Origin: Rhodococcus sp. 1163
Lineage (GTDB): Bacteria > Actinomycetota > Actinomycetes > Mycobacteriales > Mycobacteriaceae
DNA: 64,000 nucleotides
Assembly: GCF_002091985.1 (NCBI RefSeq)
Contig: NZ_MKKX01000003.1
Span: 121,203-185,202, forward strand
Direction of reading: 5' to 3'
The position numbers and the translations under genes were made by a program. Positions 26,610 through 36,950 of this stretch are shown here, piece by piece. Below the pieces are notes generated by a model. It was not told the origin of the DNA and searched no databases. It saw only the letters and a program-made list of their open reading frames with translations. Within the stretch, counting starts at the first letter, position 1. Each line of letters opens with the position of its first letter.

Positions 26610-27659
26610 GTGAGTGAACACAGCGAACTTCCCACCGAACGCATGGTTCGGTCCAGCATGGAGCTTGCGCCTGAGGCAGTTCTTCCGCTGCTCGGACCTT
26701 CCGATGAGAACCTGCGGACACTCGAGCAGCTTCTGAGCGCCGACATCCATGTCCGAGGAAACGTAGTCACTTTGAGTGGCAAGATCACCGACGTGGCCCT
26801 CGCCGAGCGTGTCATCTCCGAATTGGCCGCCGTCGCCAAGCGCGCGCAGCCGCTGACCGTCGATGCGGTACGCAGGGCAGTGGGCATGATGACCGATGGT
26901 GTCGCGGAGTCACCGGCCGAAGTGCTGAGCCTGGACATCCTTTCTCGTCGAGGCAAGACCATCCGACCGAAGACGCTCAATCAGAAGCGCTACGTCGACG
27001 CAATCGACACCAACACCATCGTTTTCGGTGTCGGCCCCGCCGGTACCGGCAAGACCTATTTGGCGATGGCCAAGGCGGTCCAGTCGCTGCAGGCCAAACA
27101 GGTCAGCCGCATCATTCTGACGCGGCCGGCGGTGGAGGCCGGTGAGCGTCTGGGCTTTCTGCCCGGCACGTTGCACGACAAGATCGACCCGTACCTGCGC
27201 CCGCTGCACGATGCACTGCACGACATGATGGATGTCGAGGCTATCCCGAAGCTCATGCAGGCAGGTGTCATCGAGGTCGCTCCGCTGGCGTACATGCGTG
27301 GTCGGACCCTCAACGACGCGTTCATCATCCTCGACGAGGCGCAGAACACCACCGCCGAGCAGATGAAGATGTTCCTCACCAGGCTGGGCTTCGGCTCGAA
27401 GATCGTGGTGACCGGCGACATCACTCAGGTCGACCTCCCCGGTGGCGCACGTTCGGGGCTACGGGCCGCGTCGGAGATACTCACCGACGTCGATGACATT
27501 CACTTTGCACAGTTGACCAGTAGCGACGTGGTTCGACATCGCCTGGTGTCGGAGATCGTCGACGCTTACGAGCGGTTCGAGTCCACGAACAACCAAGATC
27601 TCTCGCTGAGCAATCGAGCACAGCGACGCTCTGGAGGGCCGCGCTCTGCTCGCCGATAG
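26610..27659 (+). CDS. phoH: PhoH family ATPase
   Basis: 349 aa. An N-terminal KH-like region (residues about 20-80) precedes the PhoH P-loop ATPase. Walker A GPAGTGKTYLAM, the segment LTRPAVEAGERLGFLPG, Walker B FIILDEAQNTT and VTGDITQVDLP are all diagnostic. Genetic linkage to ybeY, corC and era points to a role in rRNA/ribosome maturation; the biochemical role is not settled. A TAAACT box at 26544-26549 may be the promoter. Confidence 0.95.
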   Translation: MSEHSELPTERMVRSSMELAPEAVLPLLGPSDENLRTLEQLLSADIHVRGNVVTLSGKITDVALAERVISELAAVAKRAQPLTVDAVRRAVGMMTDGVAESPAEVLSLDILSRRGKTIRPKTLNQKRYVDAIDTNTIVFGVGPAGTGKTYLAMAKAVQSLQAKQVSRIILTRPAVEAGERLGFLPGTLHDKIDPYLRPLHDALHDMMDVEAIPKLMQAGVIEVAPLAYMRGRTLNDAFIILDEAQNTTAEQMKMFLTRLGFGSKIVVTGDITQVDLPGGARSGLRAASEILTDVDDIHFAQLTSSDVVRHRLVSEIVDAYERFESTNNQDLSLSNRAQRRSGGPRSARR

Positions 27660-27698
27660 AATCTGCTCGAAAGTCCCTTGTCGAAAGAGTGAGCAGCA

Positions 27699-28241
27699 AT
27701 GAGTATCGAGGTGTCCAACGAATCGGGGATGGAAGTCTCCGAAACGGATCTCGTAAGTGTGGCCCGGTTCGCTATCGCCAGTATGGACGTGCATTCGGCG
27801 GCCGAGTTGTCGATGGTTCTCGTCGATTCGTCCACCATGGCGGACCTGCATATGCGGTGGATGAACCTACCGGGCCCTACGGATGTCATGTCGTTCCCGA
27901 TGGACGAGCTCGAGCCCGGCGGTCGTCCGGATTCTCCCGAGCCGGGCCCGTCGATGCTCGGCGATATCGTGCTGTGCCCGTCCTTTGCTGCAGACCAGGC
28001 AGCAGCGGCCGGCCATCCTCTCGAACACGAGTTGGCACTGCTGACTGTCCACGGTGTTCTGCATCTGCTCGGCTACGACCACGCCGAACCGGATGAAGAA
28101 AAAGAGATGTTCGCTCTTCAGAATCGCATTCTGGCGGAGTGGTACGAGGATCTCCGTCGCGCAGAAGAAGCCGAAGTGCAGGCGGCCAGGGACAGTCGGC
28201 TGCTCGGCAAAACCGGCTTCGTCGGCGGCGACAACCTGTGA
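27699..28241 (+). CDS. ybeY: Endoribonuclease YbeY (rRNA maturation factor)
   Basis: 180 aa metal-dependent RNase. The zinc site motif [11 protein letters not shown] carries the three ligand His. [11 protein letters not shown] is also typical. It takes part in 16S rRNA 3'-end maturation and ribosome quality control. A C-terminal acidic/Arg tail of about 20 residues is extra. The stop overlaps the next GTG by GTGA. Confidence 0.96.
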   Translation: MSIEVSNESGMEVSETDLVSVARFAIASMDVHSAAELSMVLVDSSTMADLHMRWMNLPGPTDVMSFPMDELEPGGRPDSPEPGPSMLGDIVLCPSFAADQAAAAGHPLEHELALLTVHGVLHLLGYDHAEPDEEKEMFALQNRILAEWYEDLRRAEEAEVQAARDSRLLGKTGFVGGDNL

Positions 28242-29548
28242 GCGATGCGCCTGCGCTGATAGTGGCAGCAGTCGTCCTCGTACCGATCGCAGGTTTGTTC
28301 GCAGCCGTGGATTCGGCACTGAACACCGTCTCACGGGCCCGCGTCGAGGACATGGTCAAAGATGGTCGCCCGGGCGCTATCGGTCTTCTCACCATCGTTG
28401 CGGACCGCCCTCGATACGTGAATCTGACGGTCCTTCTTCGCATCCTGTGCGAAATCGTTGCCACAGTTCTACTCGCGGGTGGGCTGATCGGTGTTCTCGA
28501 CGAAACGATCGCACTTATCGTCACTGCCGTTGTGATGGTGTTGGTCAGTTACATTGTCATCGGTGTCGGCCCCAGAACGCTCGGGCGCCAACACGCGTAC
28601 TCGATCGCACTGTTCGCGGCACTTCCGCTGAGAGGCCTCGGCTGGATTCTGGGTCCGGTGAGCCGCGTGCTGATCATGATCGGCAACGCGATCACGCCGG
28701 GGCGCGGATTCCACAACGGCCCGTTCGCATCCGAGATCGAACTGCGTGAACTGGTCGACATGGCCCGTGAACGCGGTGTGGTTGCAGACGACGAGCGCCG
28801 AATGATCCAGTCCGTCTTCGAACTCGGTGACACCTCGGCTCGCGAGGTGATGGTTCCGCGGCCGGAAATGGTGTGGATCGAGTCCGACAAGTCAGCGGGA
28901 CAGGCGACTTCGCTCGCCGTGCGCAGTGGTCACTCTCGGATTCCGGTGATCGGTGAGAACGTCGACGACATCATCGGCGTCGTGTACCTGAAAGATCTTG
29001 TGCAGCAGACGTACTACTCCACCGATGGCGGACGCGGCGTGAAGGTGACCGACGTCATGAGGCCGGCAGTATTCGTACCGGACTCCAAGCCGTTGGACAG
29101 TTTGCTCGCCGAAATGCAGCGTGATCGTAAGCACATGGCCGTGCTCATCGACGAATACGGCGGAACTGCAGGGTTGGTCACCATCGAGGATGTGTTGGAG
29201 GAAATCGTCGGAGAGATCGCCGATGAGTACGACGCCGGTGAAGTTGCGCCCATCGAAGACTTGGGTGACGGACGCTATCGGGTATCTGCACGTGTGCCAC
29301 TCGATGACGTCGGCGAGTTGTTCGACATCGAGATCGAATCCGAGGACGTCGACACCGTCGGTGGTCTCCTGGGTTACGAGCTCGGACGTGTACCGCTCCC
29401 AGGTTCGCGTGTGCAGGCGCACGGCTTGGCATTCACCGGCGAAGGCGGCGCCGATCAGAAGGGTCGAGTGCGAGTCACGACCGTTCTGGTGGAGAGGTTC
29501 GAGAACGATCACGATGAGGAATCGTCGACAGAAGTGTCCGATGCCTGA
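28238..29548 (+). CDS. CNNM/CorC-HlyC family transporter with CBS pair
   Basis: 436 aa starting at GTG 28238 inside the ybeY stop. An N-terminal DUF21/CNNM membrane domain (about four helices) precedes two CBS domains ([51 protein letters not shown]). A C-terminal CorC_HlyC FAD-like domain ([15 protein letters not shown]) completes it. Relatives export Mg2+/Co2+ and are often misnamed hemolysins. Third gene of the phoH-ybeY-corC-era cluster. Confidence 0.92.
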   Translation: MSDAPALIVAAVVLVPIAGLFAAVDSALNTVSRARVEDMVKDGRPGAIGLLTIVADRPRYVNLTVLLRILCEIVATVLLAGGLIGVLDETIALIVTAVVMVLVSYIVIGVGPRTLGRQHAYSIALFAALPLRGLGWILGPVSRVLIMIGNAITPGRGFHNGPFASEIELRELVDMARERGVVADDERRMIQSVFELGDTSAREVMVPRPEMVWIESDKSAGQATSLAVRSGHSRIPVIGENVDDIIGVVYLKDLVQQTYYSTDGGRGVKVTDVMRPAVFVPDSKPLDSLLAEMQRDRKHMAVLIDEYGGTAGLVTIEDVLEEIVGEIADEYDAGEVAPIEDLGDGRYRVSARVPLDDVGELFDIEIESEDVDTVGGLLGYELGRVPLPGSRVQAHGLAFTGEGGADQKGRVRVTTVLVERFENDHDEESSTEVSDA

Positions 29549-29616
29549 GCTGTGCGGAAGAACGAATACAACCATCCCGGCCGCATCGCGCGGCGGGAAG
29601 AGCTGGGAGGTGCTCG

Positions 29617-30531
29617 ATGTCTGATTCGAGCGAAGAAGATTTTCGGTCCGGATTCATTTGTTTCGTCGGTCGGCCGAACACCGGAAAGTCGACGCTGACC
29701 AACGCGCTCGTCGGTTCCAAGATCGCCATCACTTCATCGCGTCCGCAGACCACGCGCCACACGATTCGTGGCATCGTTCACCGCGAGAATGCTCAGTTGA
29801 TTCTCGTCGACACCCCTGGATTGCACCGTCCGAGAACACTTCTCGGGCAGCGGCTCAACGACTTGGTGCAGGATACGTATTCCGAGGTCGACGTCATCGG
29901 ACTGTGCATCCCAGCGGACGAAAAGATCGGGCCGGGTGATCGCTGGATTCTCGAGCAGGTCCGCCACATCTCGCCGAAGACGACGCTGATCGGCATCGTG
30001 ACCAAGATCGACAAGGTCAAGAAGGAACGCGTCGTACAGCAGCTCATGGCTCTGTCGAAGTTGCTGGGGGAAAGCAGCCACGTGATTCCGGTGTCCGCCG
30101 AATCGGGTGAGCAGGTGGAGAAGCTGGTCGGCCTCCTCGCCTCCGAATTGCCACCCGGCCCCGCCTTCTACCCGGACGGGGAACTGACGGACGAGCCCGA
30201 AGAAATCCTGATGGCGGAGTTGATCAGAGAGGCCGCGCTCGAAGGTATTCGCGACGAGCTTCCCCACTCGCTAGCGGTCGTCATCGATGAGATCACTCCC
30301 CGCGAGGGCCACGACAACATGCTCGACGTCCACGCGATTCTCTACATCGAACGCTCGAGCCAGAAGGCGATCATCATCGGCAAGGGTGGTGCTCGGTTGA
30401 AAGAGGTCGGCACCGCATCGCGCCTGCAGATCGAGAAGCTGCTCGGTACGCGCATCTACCTCGACCTGCACGTCAAGATAGCCAAGGACTGGCAGACAGA
30501 TCCTAAGCAGATGGGCAAGCTCGGGTTTTGA
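29617..30531 (+). CDS. era: GTPase Era
   Basis: 304 aa. G1 GRPNTGKSTLTN, the switch SRPQTTRHTIRG, G3 DTPGLHRP and G4 TKIDK precede a C-terminal KH domain (IIIGKGGARLKEVGTASRLQ) that binds the 3' end of 16S rRNA. Essential factor for 30S assembly. ATG start with GGGAGGTG ahead. Followed by a strong hairpin. Confidence 0.97.
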   Translation: MSDSSEEDFRSGFICFVGRPNTGKSTLTNALVGSKIAITSSRPQTTRHTIRGIVHRENAQLILVDTPGLHRPRTLLGQRLNDLVQDTYSEVDVIGLCIPADEKIGPGDRWILEQVRHISPKTTLIGIVTKIDKVKKERVVQQLMALSKLLGESSHVIPVSAESGEQVEKLVGLLASELPPGPAFYPDGELTDEPEEILMAELIREAALEGIRDELPHSLAVVIDEITPREGHDNMLDVHAILYIERSSQKAIIIGKGGARLKEVGTASRLQIEKLLGTRIYLDLHVKIAKDWQTDPKQMGKLGF

Positions 30532-30532
30532 T

Positions 30533-30565
30533 CGCGATCTAGCCGAGCCCGTCGGCTAGATCGCG
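30533..30565 (+). terminator. 14-bp hairpin after era, with an extra copy of one arm
   Basis: CGCGATCTAGCCGA, loop GCCCG, then the exact complement, immediately after the era stop. No T run follows. A second copy of the right arm (GTCGGCTAGATCG) lies at 30568-30580, so an alternative pairing is possible. Confidence 0.6.
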
Positions 30566-30572
30566 CCGTCGG

Positions 30573-30704
30573 CTAGATCGAATGGTGTTCGAGGAGCGTG
30601 TGCACGTGGTTGCGCCGACGAGATCGGCAACTATGGTGATGCCTGTGCCGGGGTCCGCGCATCCGCTGCACGACGTGATGTAGCTCCAGGACAAGAGAAC
30701 TCAT
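30573..30704 (-). CDS. Candidate 43-residue His/Arg-rich small protein
   Basis: ATG 30704 is preceded by AAAGAAAGGAATGCAC, a strong ribosome site. The 43 aa product is rich in His and Arg (RMRGPRHRHHHSCRSRRR) with 11 His. It lies 41 bases after the stop of the SHOCT gene on the same strand. Composition may simply reflect GC-rich antisense DNA; the ribosome site is the main support. No family recognised. Confidence 0.3.
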   Translation of the reverse strand: MSSLVLELHHVVQRMRGPRHRHHHSCRSRRRNHVHTLLEHHSI

Positions 30705-30745
30705 GTGCATTCCTTTCTTTCGTGAACCCCGGTCGCAGCAGTCGG

Positions 30746-31126
30746 TCAGCTCAGCGCCTTGGCCTTCAGCGTTTCGAATTCGGCTTGGCTGATGGTGCCG
30801 GCGTCGAGAAGTGCTTTGGCGTCGGCGATGTGCTCGGCAGAGGACTTGCCGGCGACTTCTCGGATGTACTGATCGGTGGCCTCCTTGGACGACTGCTGTG
30901 CCTCGATGTGTCGAGTCGTCATGCCGCGACCGCGCACGATCACGTAGACGAAGGCCGTGAGATACGGAATTACTACTAGCAGGATGATCCAGATGACCTT
31001 GACGAAACCGGACATGTTGCGATCACGGAACAGGTCGGCGACAACTTGGAAGAGGATCATCAAATACGCGACGAACGCGAACACGATCAGCGTGTACCAC
31101 ATCAGTTCCCAGAATGAATCGATCAT
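30746..31126 (-). CDS. Membrane protein with PLDc_N-like helices and SHOCT domain
   Basis: 126 aa from ATG 31126, which has AAGGAG 9 bases upstream (an ATG at 31153 lacks one). Two membrane helices of the cardiolipin-synthase N-terminal type are followed by a linker and a C-terminal SHOCT motif (IADAKALLDAGTISQAEFE) for oligomerisation. Common small stress-associated architecture in actinobacteria; function unknown. Confidence 0.85.
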   Translation of the reverse strand: MIDSFWELMWYTLIVFAFVAYLMILFQVVADLFRDRNMSGFVKVIWIILLVVIPYLTAFVYVIVRGRGMTTRHIEAQQSSKEATDQYIREVAGKSSAEHIADAKALLDAGTISQAEFETLKAKALS

Positions 31127-31292
31127 GTTTCGAACTCCTTCGAACTTGGACATCGGTCAGCGAGAATCCGGCCGATGGTCGCGACTCGGGGTGACGACAG
31201 CTGGTTCGAGCTCTCTCGACGATCCAACTCTAGGATTCGGCGGGTGCCGTGGCGTCATCCGAGGCGGGTGAGGTCTGCGTCCGTTTCTGGTC

Positions 31293-31601
31293 CTACTTCG
31301 GGGTCGACTTGCGTGCCCGAGCCCGACGCGGTGGCTCGCGCTTGTCTGCCGGTGCGCTGTCGACAGGGTCGGAAGGGGCGTCCCGCCAGCTGATCTCGAT
31401 TTCGATCTCGGTTTCGTTTCCGTCCACTTCGATCTCGAGTTCCCACCGAACGCGATCGGCGACGACGATCGATATCGAGTCGCCACCCGAGCCCATCTCC
31501 ACTTCCGAACCGCTGGCGAGAGCGTGGCCGAGCGCGATGATTCGTTCTGCCACCTCCTTGCGCGAGATCTCGGATACGCGTTTGAATTCCAGCTTTGCCA
31601 T
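31293..31601 (-). CDS. Amphi-Trp domain protein
   Basis: 102 aa from ATG 31601, preceded by CAGGAGT. The core (ISRKEVAERIIALGHALASG; VRWELEIEVDGNETEIEIEI; SWRD) matches the amphi-Trp domain: a short helix-strand domain ending in an amphipathic strand with Trp. A basic tail (RRARARKSTPK) follows. Role unknown. Confidence 0.8.
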   Translation of the reverse strand: MAKLEFKRVSEISRKEVAERIIALGHALASGSEVEMGSGGDSISIVVADRVRWELEIEVDGNETEIEIEISWRDAPSDPVDSAPADKREPPRRARARKSTPK

Positions 31602-31826
31602 CGTGACTCCTGACTTCGATGTGCAGCGGATACTCGAAACTTCTCTCACACAGACGGTGGCCATCAGGGGCATCGGCCGCACCCTGATCCGTTGGTTTCG
31701 ACCCTAGATCTTCACCGCGCTATGTGTGGGCGTGTTGATCGAAGACCTGTGATGGATGCAGATATGCGAACAATGTCACCCGGTACGAATGATGCAGTTG
31801 CGCGCTGAGCCGCGAAAGGTCATCGA

Positions 31827-33233
31827 ATGAGGGAGCAGTTGCTCGGCCCTGATTGTGCCCACCGGAGAAGAGGCCCGAACATGGATTCACCAGGCTCCGA
31901 ACAGCCACTCAGCGCGACCGAGCGGGGGGAGCTCGACAGTCTGCGGCGAGAGCTGGCCGCACTGCGCGAGGAGCGCACACCGGCCGCGGTACCTCGAACC
32001 CGCGCCGGACACTCGACATCGCGCTGGATCGCCGCGATCCTGCTTCTGGTCCTGGTCGCAGTTCTGGGCTTCTCCGCCGTACTTGCCCGATTCGCCAGCA
32101 GTGAGATCCTCGACGCCGACCGCTATGTCGAGACGGTGACGCCGCTGGGTTCGAATCCGGCGCTGCAGGGTGAGCTCGAAGATCAAATCACCAACGAGAT
32201 CATGACCCGTCTCGATGTCCAGTCGATCACCGCCGAAGCCCTGACCTCGATCACCGAGAATGCTCCTCGCGTGCCACCCGCGGTTGTCGGTCTCGCCCCG
32301 GTCATCGCGGACCAGGCCGAGTCGTTCGTGCACAAGACAGTGGAGTCTCTGGTGGCCTCCGACGAATTCGAAACACTGTGGATTCAGGCCAATCGGGAGG
32401 CGCATCAAGCCCTGACGGCCGTGCTGACCGGCAACACCCGAGCGGCCGTCGTGGTCAGCGACGATGGCACGGTGAGCATTTCGCTGGCCCCGATCATCGA
32501 CGAGGTGCGCGCCAAGCTGACCGAGCGTGGATTCGCATTCGCGGACAAAATACCGTCGATCGACAAGTCTTTCGTACTGTTTCAGGCGCCCGACCTGGTC
32601 AAGGCGCAGCGCGCAACCTCGTTGTTGGACAGAGCATCCGGTGTGCTTCCGTGGTTGACCTTGCTCGCAGCGGTTGGTGCGGTATGGGCTAGCCCGAAGG
32701 GCATGCGCCGACGGGCAGGTGCGCTTGTCGGAGTCAGCCTGGCTGTGGCCATGGCGCTGCTCGCCGTCGCGATCAGCATCGGTCGGTCGCTGTATCTCGA
32801 TGCAATCCCCGCTGATGTGTTGTCCCCGCAAGCGGCGACGGTACTGATCGACACACTCCTGGTGCCTCTCAAGACGACCTTGCGCGCGGTATTCGTGCTC
32901 GCGGTGGTGATCGCAATCGTCGGCTATCTCACCGGTTCATCAGGATCGGCAGTGGCGGTTCGCTCCGCATACGGCAAAGGTGCCGACGCGATCAGGGGCC
33001 GTGCAGGCGGACGAGCGCCGAATCGGTTCGAGTCCGTGGTCGCGCAGTTGCGACTCCCTCTTCGTGCGGGAATCGTCGCGATCGCGGTGATGACACTGGT
33101 GTTCTGGAGGTACCCCTCCGGTGCTGTCGTGGCAGTGACAGTGGTCGTCGCCGTCGCAGCTCTGCTGGTAGTGGAACTGATTGCGCGGCCTGCACTCGGT
33201 GAGGTTTCGCCGGACGACACCCGGCCGACATGA
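31827..33233 (+). CDS. Membrane protein of unknown function
   Basis: 468 aa from ATG 31827 (GAAAGG six bases before; ATG 31881 is an alternative). A charged coiled-coil-like N-terminus (ERGELDSLRRELAALREER) precedes one helix, then a soluble extracytoplasmic region of about 180 residues, then several C-terminal helices. Similar proteins occur widely in Rhodococcus and Streptomyces. No catalytic motif seen. Confidence 0.8.
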   Translation: MREQLLGPDCAHRRRGPNMDSPGSEQPLSATERGELDSLRRELAALREERTPAAVPRTRAGHSTSRWIAAILLLVLVAVLGFSAVLARFASSEILDADRYVETVTPLGSNPALQGELEDQITNEIMTRLDVQSITAEALTSITENAPRVPPAVVGLAPVIADQAESFVHKTVESLVASDEFETLWIQANREAHQALTAVLTGNTRAAVVVSDDGTVSISLAPIIDEVRAKLTERGFAFADKIPSIDKSFVLFQAPDLVKAQRATSLLDRASGVLPWLTLLAAVGAVWASPKGMRRRAGALVGVSLAVAMALLAVAISIGRSLYLDAIPADVLSPQAATVLIDTLLVPLKTTLRAVFVLAVVIAIVGYLTGSSGSAVAVRSAYGKGADAIRGRAGGRAPNRFESVVAQLRLPLRAGIVAIAVMTLVFWRYPSGAVVAVTVVVAVAALLVVELIARPALGEVSPDDTRPT

Positions 33234-33318
33234 TTCGGAACCTGTTCGAGGACAACGTGTTCCGGACGATACTTCCGCACGCTACCGAATGTTCGAGACA
33301 GTTCGGAGGGGTACGGCC

Positions 33319-34533
33319 ATGACGTGGGCGGTGCCCGCCATCGCCGGTCTCCTGATTGCGTTCGCCGCGATCTCGGGACGCATCGACGGAACTCCGATCA
33401 CTGCGCCGATCGTCTTCACTCTCGGAGGCCTGGCGCTGGGTGTCGCTGGGTCCGATTTGATCGAATTGGATTACGCCGGTGAAGCGGTCAAACTTCTCGC
33501 CGAACTGACGCTCGGGCTGGTGTTGTTCGTAGACGCCTCGCGCATCGACTTCGCCGCACTACGCCGCCAGCTTGCGCTGCCTGTGCGACTGCTCGCGATC
33601 GGGCTTCCAGGGACGATCGCGCTCGGAATCGTTGCAGCACTTGTAATTTTCGACGAGTTCTCGCTTCCGGAAGCGATTTTGCTCGCCGTCGTTCTTGCTC
33701 CCACCGATGCCGCGCTAGGGAAGGCGGTCGTGACCCTTCCGTCGCTACCGACAGTGGTTCGTCAAGGCCTCAATGTGGAGAGCGGGTTGAACGACGGCAT
33801 CTGCGTGCCGATCTTCTTGGTTGTCCTTGCGATTGCACACACGGAGTCCGGCACGGTCGGAGGTGGTGCCGCCGCCGTCCTGGTATTCGAGCAGATCGGC
33901 TACGGTATCGCGGCCGGCATCGTCGCAGGAGCCGCTGCCGGCACCGTGCTCGTTATCGCTGGACGCCGAAAGTCGATAGACCCATTGTGGGTTCAGATCG
34001 TCCCGGTAGCGGCTGCAGCGCTCGCCTATACCGCGGCAGTCGGGGTCGGTGGCTCCGGATTCATCGCAGCCTTCGTCGGTGGGCTGGCGTTCGGTGTCAT
34101 CCGCAGGCGCGCGGGCGGTGACGTGTCACACCTGATCGAGGAGTTCGGGGATCTCTCCAGCGCAGTGACATTCATCGTCTACGGTGCTGTCTTGCTCGGG
34201 CCTGCACTCGGCAATCTGTCGTGGGCCGTATTCGGGTATGCCGTGGTGAGCCTTACCGTTGTCCGAATGCTTCCCGCCGCACTGGCAATGATCGGTCTGC
34301 ACGCCCGGGCACCGACCGTCGGGTTCGTCGGGTGGTTCGGGCCGCGCGGTCTCGCCACCATCGTGTTCGTCGTACTCATCGTCGAAGAACCTCATGAATT
34401 GCCCCACGAGAGTCTTCTACTGACCACCGCAGTGATCACGATCGGGCTTTCCGTTGTGGCCCATGGGCTTACCGCGGCCCCGCTCGCCGGACGATACTCG
34501 AGTTGGTATCGATCGTCCTCTCAGCGCACGTGA
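33319..34533 (+). CDS. Cation:proton antiporter (CPA1/NhaP-like)
   Basis: 404 aa from ATG 33319, which has GGAGGGG upstream; an open frame runs further 5' into the preceding gene. About 12 membrane helices are predicted. Helix motifs LAPTDAALGKAV and VESGLNDGICVPIF carry the acidic residues of the Na+/H+ exchange site. GPRGLATIVFV is also typical. Exports Na+ or K+ in exchange for protons. The last 13 bases overlap the convergent lipid kinase gene. Confidence 0.9.
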   Translation: MTWAVPAIAGLLIAFAAISGRIDGTPITAPIVFTLGGLALGVAGSDLIELDYAGEAVKLLAELTLGLVLFVDASRIDFAALRRQLALPVRLLAIGLPGTIALGIVAALVIFDEFSLPEAILLAVVLAPTDAALGKAVVTLPSLPTVVRQGLNVESGLNDGICVPIFLVVLAIAHTESGTVGGGAAAVLVFEQIGYGIAAGIVAGAAAGTVLVIAGRRKSIDPLWVQIVPVAAAALAYTAAVGVGGSGFIAAFVGGLAFGVIRRRAGGDVSHLIEEFGDLSSAVTFIVYGAVLLGPALGNLSWAVFGYAVVSLTVVRMLPAALAMIGLHARAPTVGFVGWFGPRGLATIVFVVLIVEEPHELPHESLLLTTAVITIGLSVVAHGLTAAPLAGRYSSWYRSSSQRT

Positions 34534-35852
34534 CCGACTCGCTGTGACCGAGCGAGCTGGAAGAGCCGGACCCAGTCCATCGCCGGTGCAGATGGGCGAA
34601 CTCCGGGACGAACCCGCGGGACGCGGACTCGGAGAGCGAGAGGGATGATGGTGCAACGCACCGGGGTACCGAGCATGAGGGCCTCACCGTCGACTCCGAC
34701 CGGAATCATCGTCTCGTCTGCGTCGACGGTGATATCGCCCGAGAGATGTTGAGTCAGTCCGTGGCGACGTGTACGGCGGAGGAGCCCGACGGCCTGACGC
34801 GCACTGCTCACCGAGATCGTCACCACGCCGAGAAGGCCGTGGTCCAACCGCGCCCGATGTCCGAGGCCGACCAGATCGTGAGTTCGGTACGGTCCATTGC
34901 TCACCAGCACGGCTTGCGGTCCGTCGATCTCGAGATCGCCGAGGTGGGCGATCAATCGAGCACCGTCGTGGCCCGCGATCACATCCGGCAGCATCTGAAG
35001 GAGCGTTCCGGTTTTCGCGTCGCGATAGGCGGGGCTCTGCACTACCTGCGCATAGGCACCGAAGGAGGCGTTGTTGACGAAAGTGCGCCCGTCGATGGTG
35101 CCGAGGTCGACACGTAGCTCGACGCCATCGGACAGCGCGTCCAGACATCGGCCCGGATCGGCGAGGTCCAACCCGAGATCCGACGCGAAGTGATTGCGGG
35201 TGCCGGCACTGATCACCAAGAACGGAAGGTCGTACTCGGCGGCGACACCGGCCACGAGAGCTTGAGTTCCGTCACCGCCGGCCACCCCGAGCAGGTCTGC
35301 GCCCCGCTCCACTGCTTTCCTGGCGACGGTTTCGACGTCGATCGTTTCCGGTCCCTCGAGCAATACCACCTCCGCGCCCAGCGCCTCGGCTCGCTTCTTC
35401 AGATCGAATCTTTCTACCTTTCCGCCACCCGATCGCGGGTTCATGATCAGGAACGGGCGCTCCGGAATCGACGCAGTGTGCTCGGGCGTCGGCGCGTCTG
35501 CGGCGCCGCCGGCGAGGGCGGCCCGGGCGCACAGTGCAGCGAGTGCGGCCAGTCCGAGAGCGAGTATCACCACCCACAACAGCTGCGCACGGACAAGGTA
35601 GACAACTACCACGATCGGCGCGAATAGCGCCACTGCCAGCGAGATCCATCGGATCACACCACGACTGGTGAGGAACCAGAAGAACGCCGCGACCCCGACG
35701 ACGAGGGCACCGACCGTCACCGCGAACAACGTCAGCGTCCGGGCGCCCGCGAATACGAGGAGTACAGCCACCGCACCGATCGACGCGCCGAATGCGGCCC
35801 GAGCCGACCAGCGCTGCCCGGGGGACGAGTGTTGTTCGTGGTGAAGACTCAT
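34521..35852 (-). CDS. Diacylglycerol kinase-family lipid kinase with membrane N-terminus
   Basis: 443 aa from ATG 35852 (GAGG 7 bases upstream). Four or more hydrophobic helices occupy the first 120 residues. The DAGK catalytic domain follows: FLIMNPRSGGGK, GVAGGDGTQALVAGVA (the GGDGT nucleotide loop) and ISAGTRNHFASDLG. Related enzymes phosphorylate lipid diols such as diacylglycerol or sphingoid bases. The fused membrane part should hold it at its lipid substrate. Confidence 0.88.
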   Translation of the reverse strand: MSLHHEQHSSPGQRWSARAAFGASIGAVAVLLVFAGARTLTLFAVTVGALVVGVAAFFWFLTSRGVIRWISLAVALFAPIVVVVYLVRAQLLWVVILALGLAALAALCARAALAGGAADAPTPEHTASIPERPFLIMNPRSGGGKVERFDLKKRAEALGAEVVLLEGPETIDVETVARKAVERGADLLGVAGGDGTQALVAGVAAEYDLPFLVISAGTRNHFASDLGLDLADPGRCLDALSDGVELRVDLGTIDGRTFVNNASFGAYAQVVQSPAYRDAKTGTLLQMLPDVIAGHDGARLIAHLGDLEIDGPQAVLVSNGPYRTHDLVGLGHRARLDHGLLGVVTISVSSARQAVGLLRRTRRHGLTQHLSGDITVDADETMIPVGVDGEALMLGTPVRCTIIPLALRVRVPRVRPGVRPSAPAMDWVRLFQLARSQRVGHVR

Positions 35853-35961
35853 AACCACACCTCAGTGATCATCGTGCTTCTACATCGACAGTGTCCTCGA
35901 CGCGACTGCCGCGCGCCCGTTGTGCGCGTCGCCCACTACGGACGAATTGGCCCGCACCATC

Positions 35962-36873
35962 TCACGAATCGCCCGTCGTAGACGGATCGGTGTGCTTGGG
36001 TTCCAGCGCGGGTTCCGGACCGCGAAGGACGCGGCCGATCATTCCTTCATCCAGGGCAAGAGCCTTGGTGACAGCAGCGGCGCCGACGATGATGACGGAG
36101 TACCCGAACAGCCAACTGATCGAAGTGAATACCAGACCCCACTGGCCGAACTGCGCTTCCGCCGTCTCGGTGATCCGGGGGAGGACGACGCGTCCTCCGG
36201 CGCGAAAAGTAGTGAGCCCCGCCGCAGTGAGGGCGCCGGTCGCCCACAGCACCCGGCCGGACACCCAGCCTGCCGTGAGCAGATGCGGGACGAGGATCCA
36301 CACGAACATCCACACGGCGAACTCCACCAACAGTGCCAGGGGTCTGCCGACGACCCTGAGTTCGGCAACCGTGCGTGCGACGCCGAGGAGCGGCACCGAC
36401 ATGGCGACTGCAAACAGGACCGCCATCCACCGCCAAGCATGATTCAGGCCGCTCGGCGGCATGTTCCAGATTTTCCCGTAGATCCGGGTGAGGGTGCGAG
36501 CGAAGGAGGTGCCGCTGATGACGACCATCAACAGTCCCGCCACGCCGAACGCCGCAAACGAAGGATCTGTCGCCTGTAGTCCGCCACCCCCGTCAGGGCC
36601 GGTTGCCGGATCGAATCCGAATTGATCGTCGATTCCGTGCGCGACGATGTCCCCGCCGGTGAAGATCGTGCCCGCGATGATGACGGGGAGAACCGAGGTG
36701 AAGATCTTGGCAGCGAGCGTCATTGCTCGATCGAAGAGTTCGATTGCCACGATTTCTTCGATTACCCGCCGAAACGTCCTGCCGGGTGAGGTTCTCTCGA
36801 ACCAGCCATCTGCTTCGGTTCGCGCGTGGCGAGCCTCTCGGGCCAGCGCCACGGACAGTTTTGTCGGCCTCAC
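35962..36873 (-). CDS. YihY/BrkB-type inner membrane protein
   Basis: 303 aa, GTG start. Six hydrophobic helices with the YihY-type pattern (RAMTLAAKIFTSVLPVIIA at the N-terminal helix; WLFGYSVIIVGAA near the end). Family members were once called ribonuclease BN but are now considered membrane proteins of unknown transport or envelope role. Stands alone between the lipid kinase and the amidase, same strand. Confidence 0.82.
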   Translation of the reverse strand: MRPTKLSVALAREARHARTEADGWFERTSPGRTFRRVIEEIVAIELFDRAMTLAAKIFTSVLPVIIAGTIFTGGDIVAHGIDDQFGFDPATGPDGGGGLQATDPSFAAFGVAGLLMVVISGTSFARTLTRIYGKIWNMPPSGLNHAWRWMAVLFAVAMSVPLLGVARTVAELRVVGRPLALLVEFAVWMFVWILVPHLLTAGWVSGRVLWATGALTAAGLTTFRAGGRVVLPRITETAEAQFGQWGLVFTSISWLFGYSVIIVGAAAVTKALALDEGMIGRVLRGPEPALEPKHTDPSTTGDS

Positions 36874-36950
36874 CCCGTCGACTCAACTCCGGTTGGGCCT
36901 GTGTGTCTTCGTCCGTGGCAGATGAAGTGGGAGTAGGTCGGTGGTGCCGC

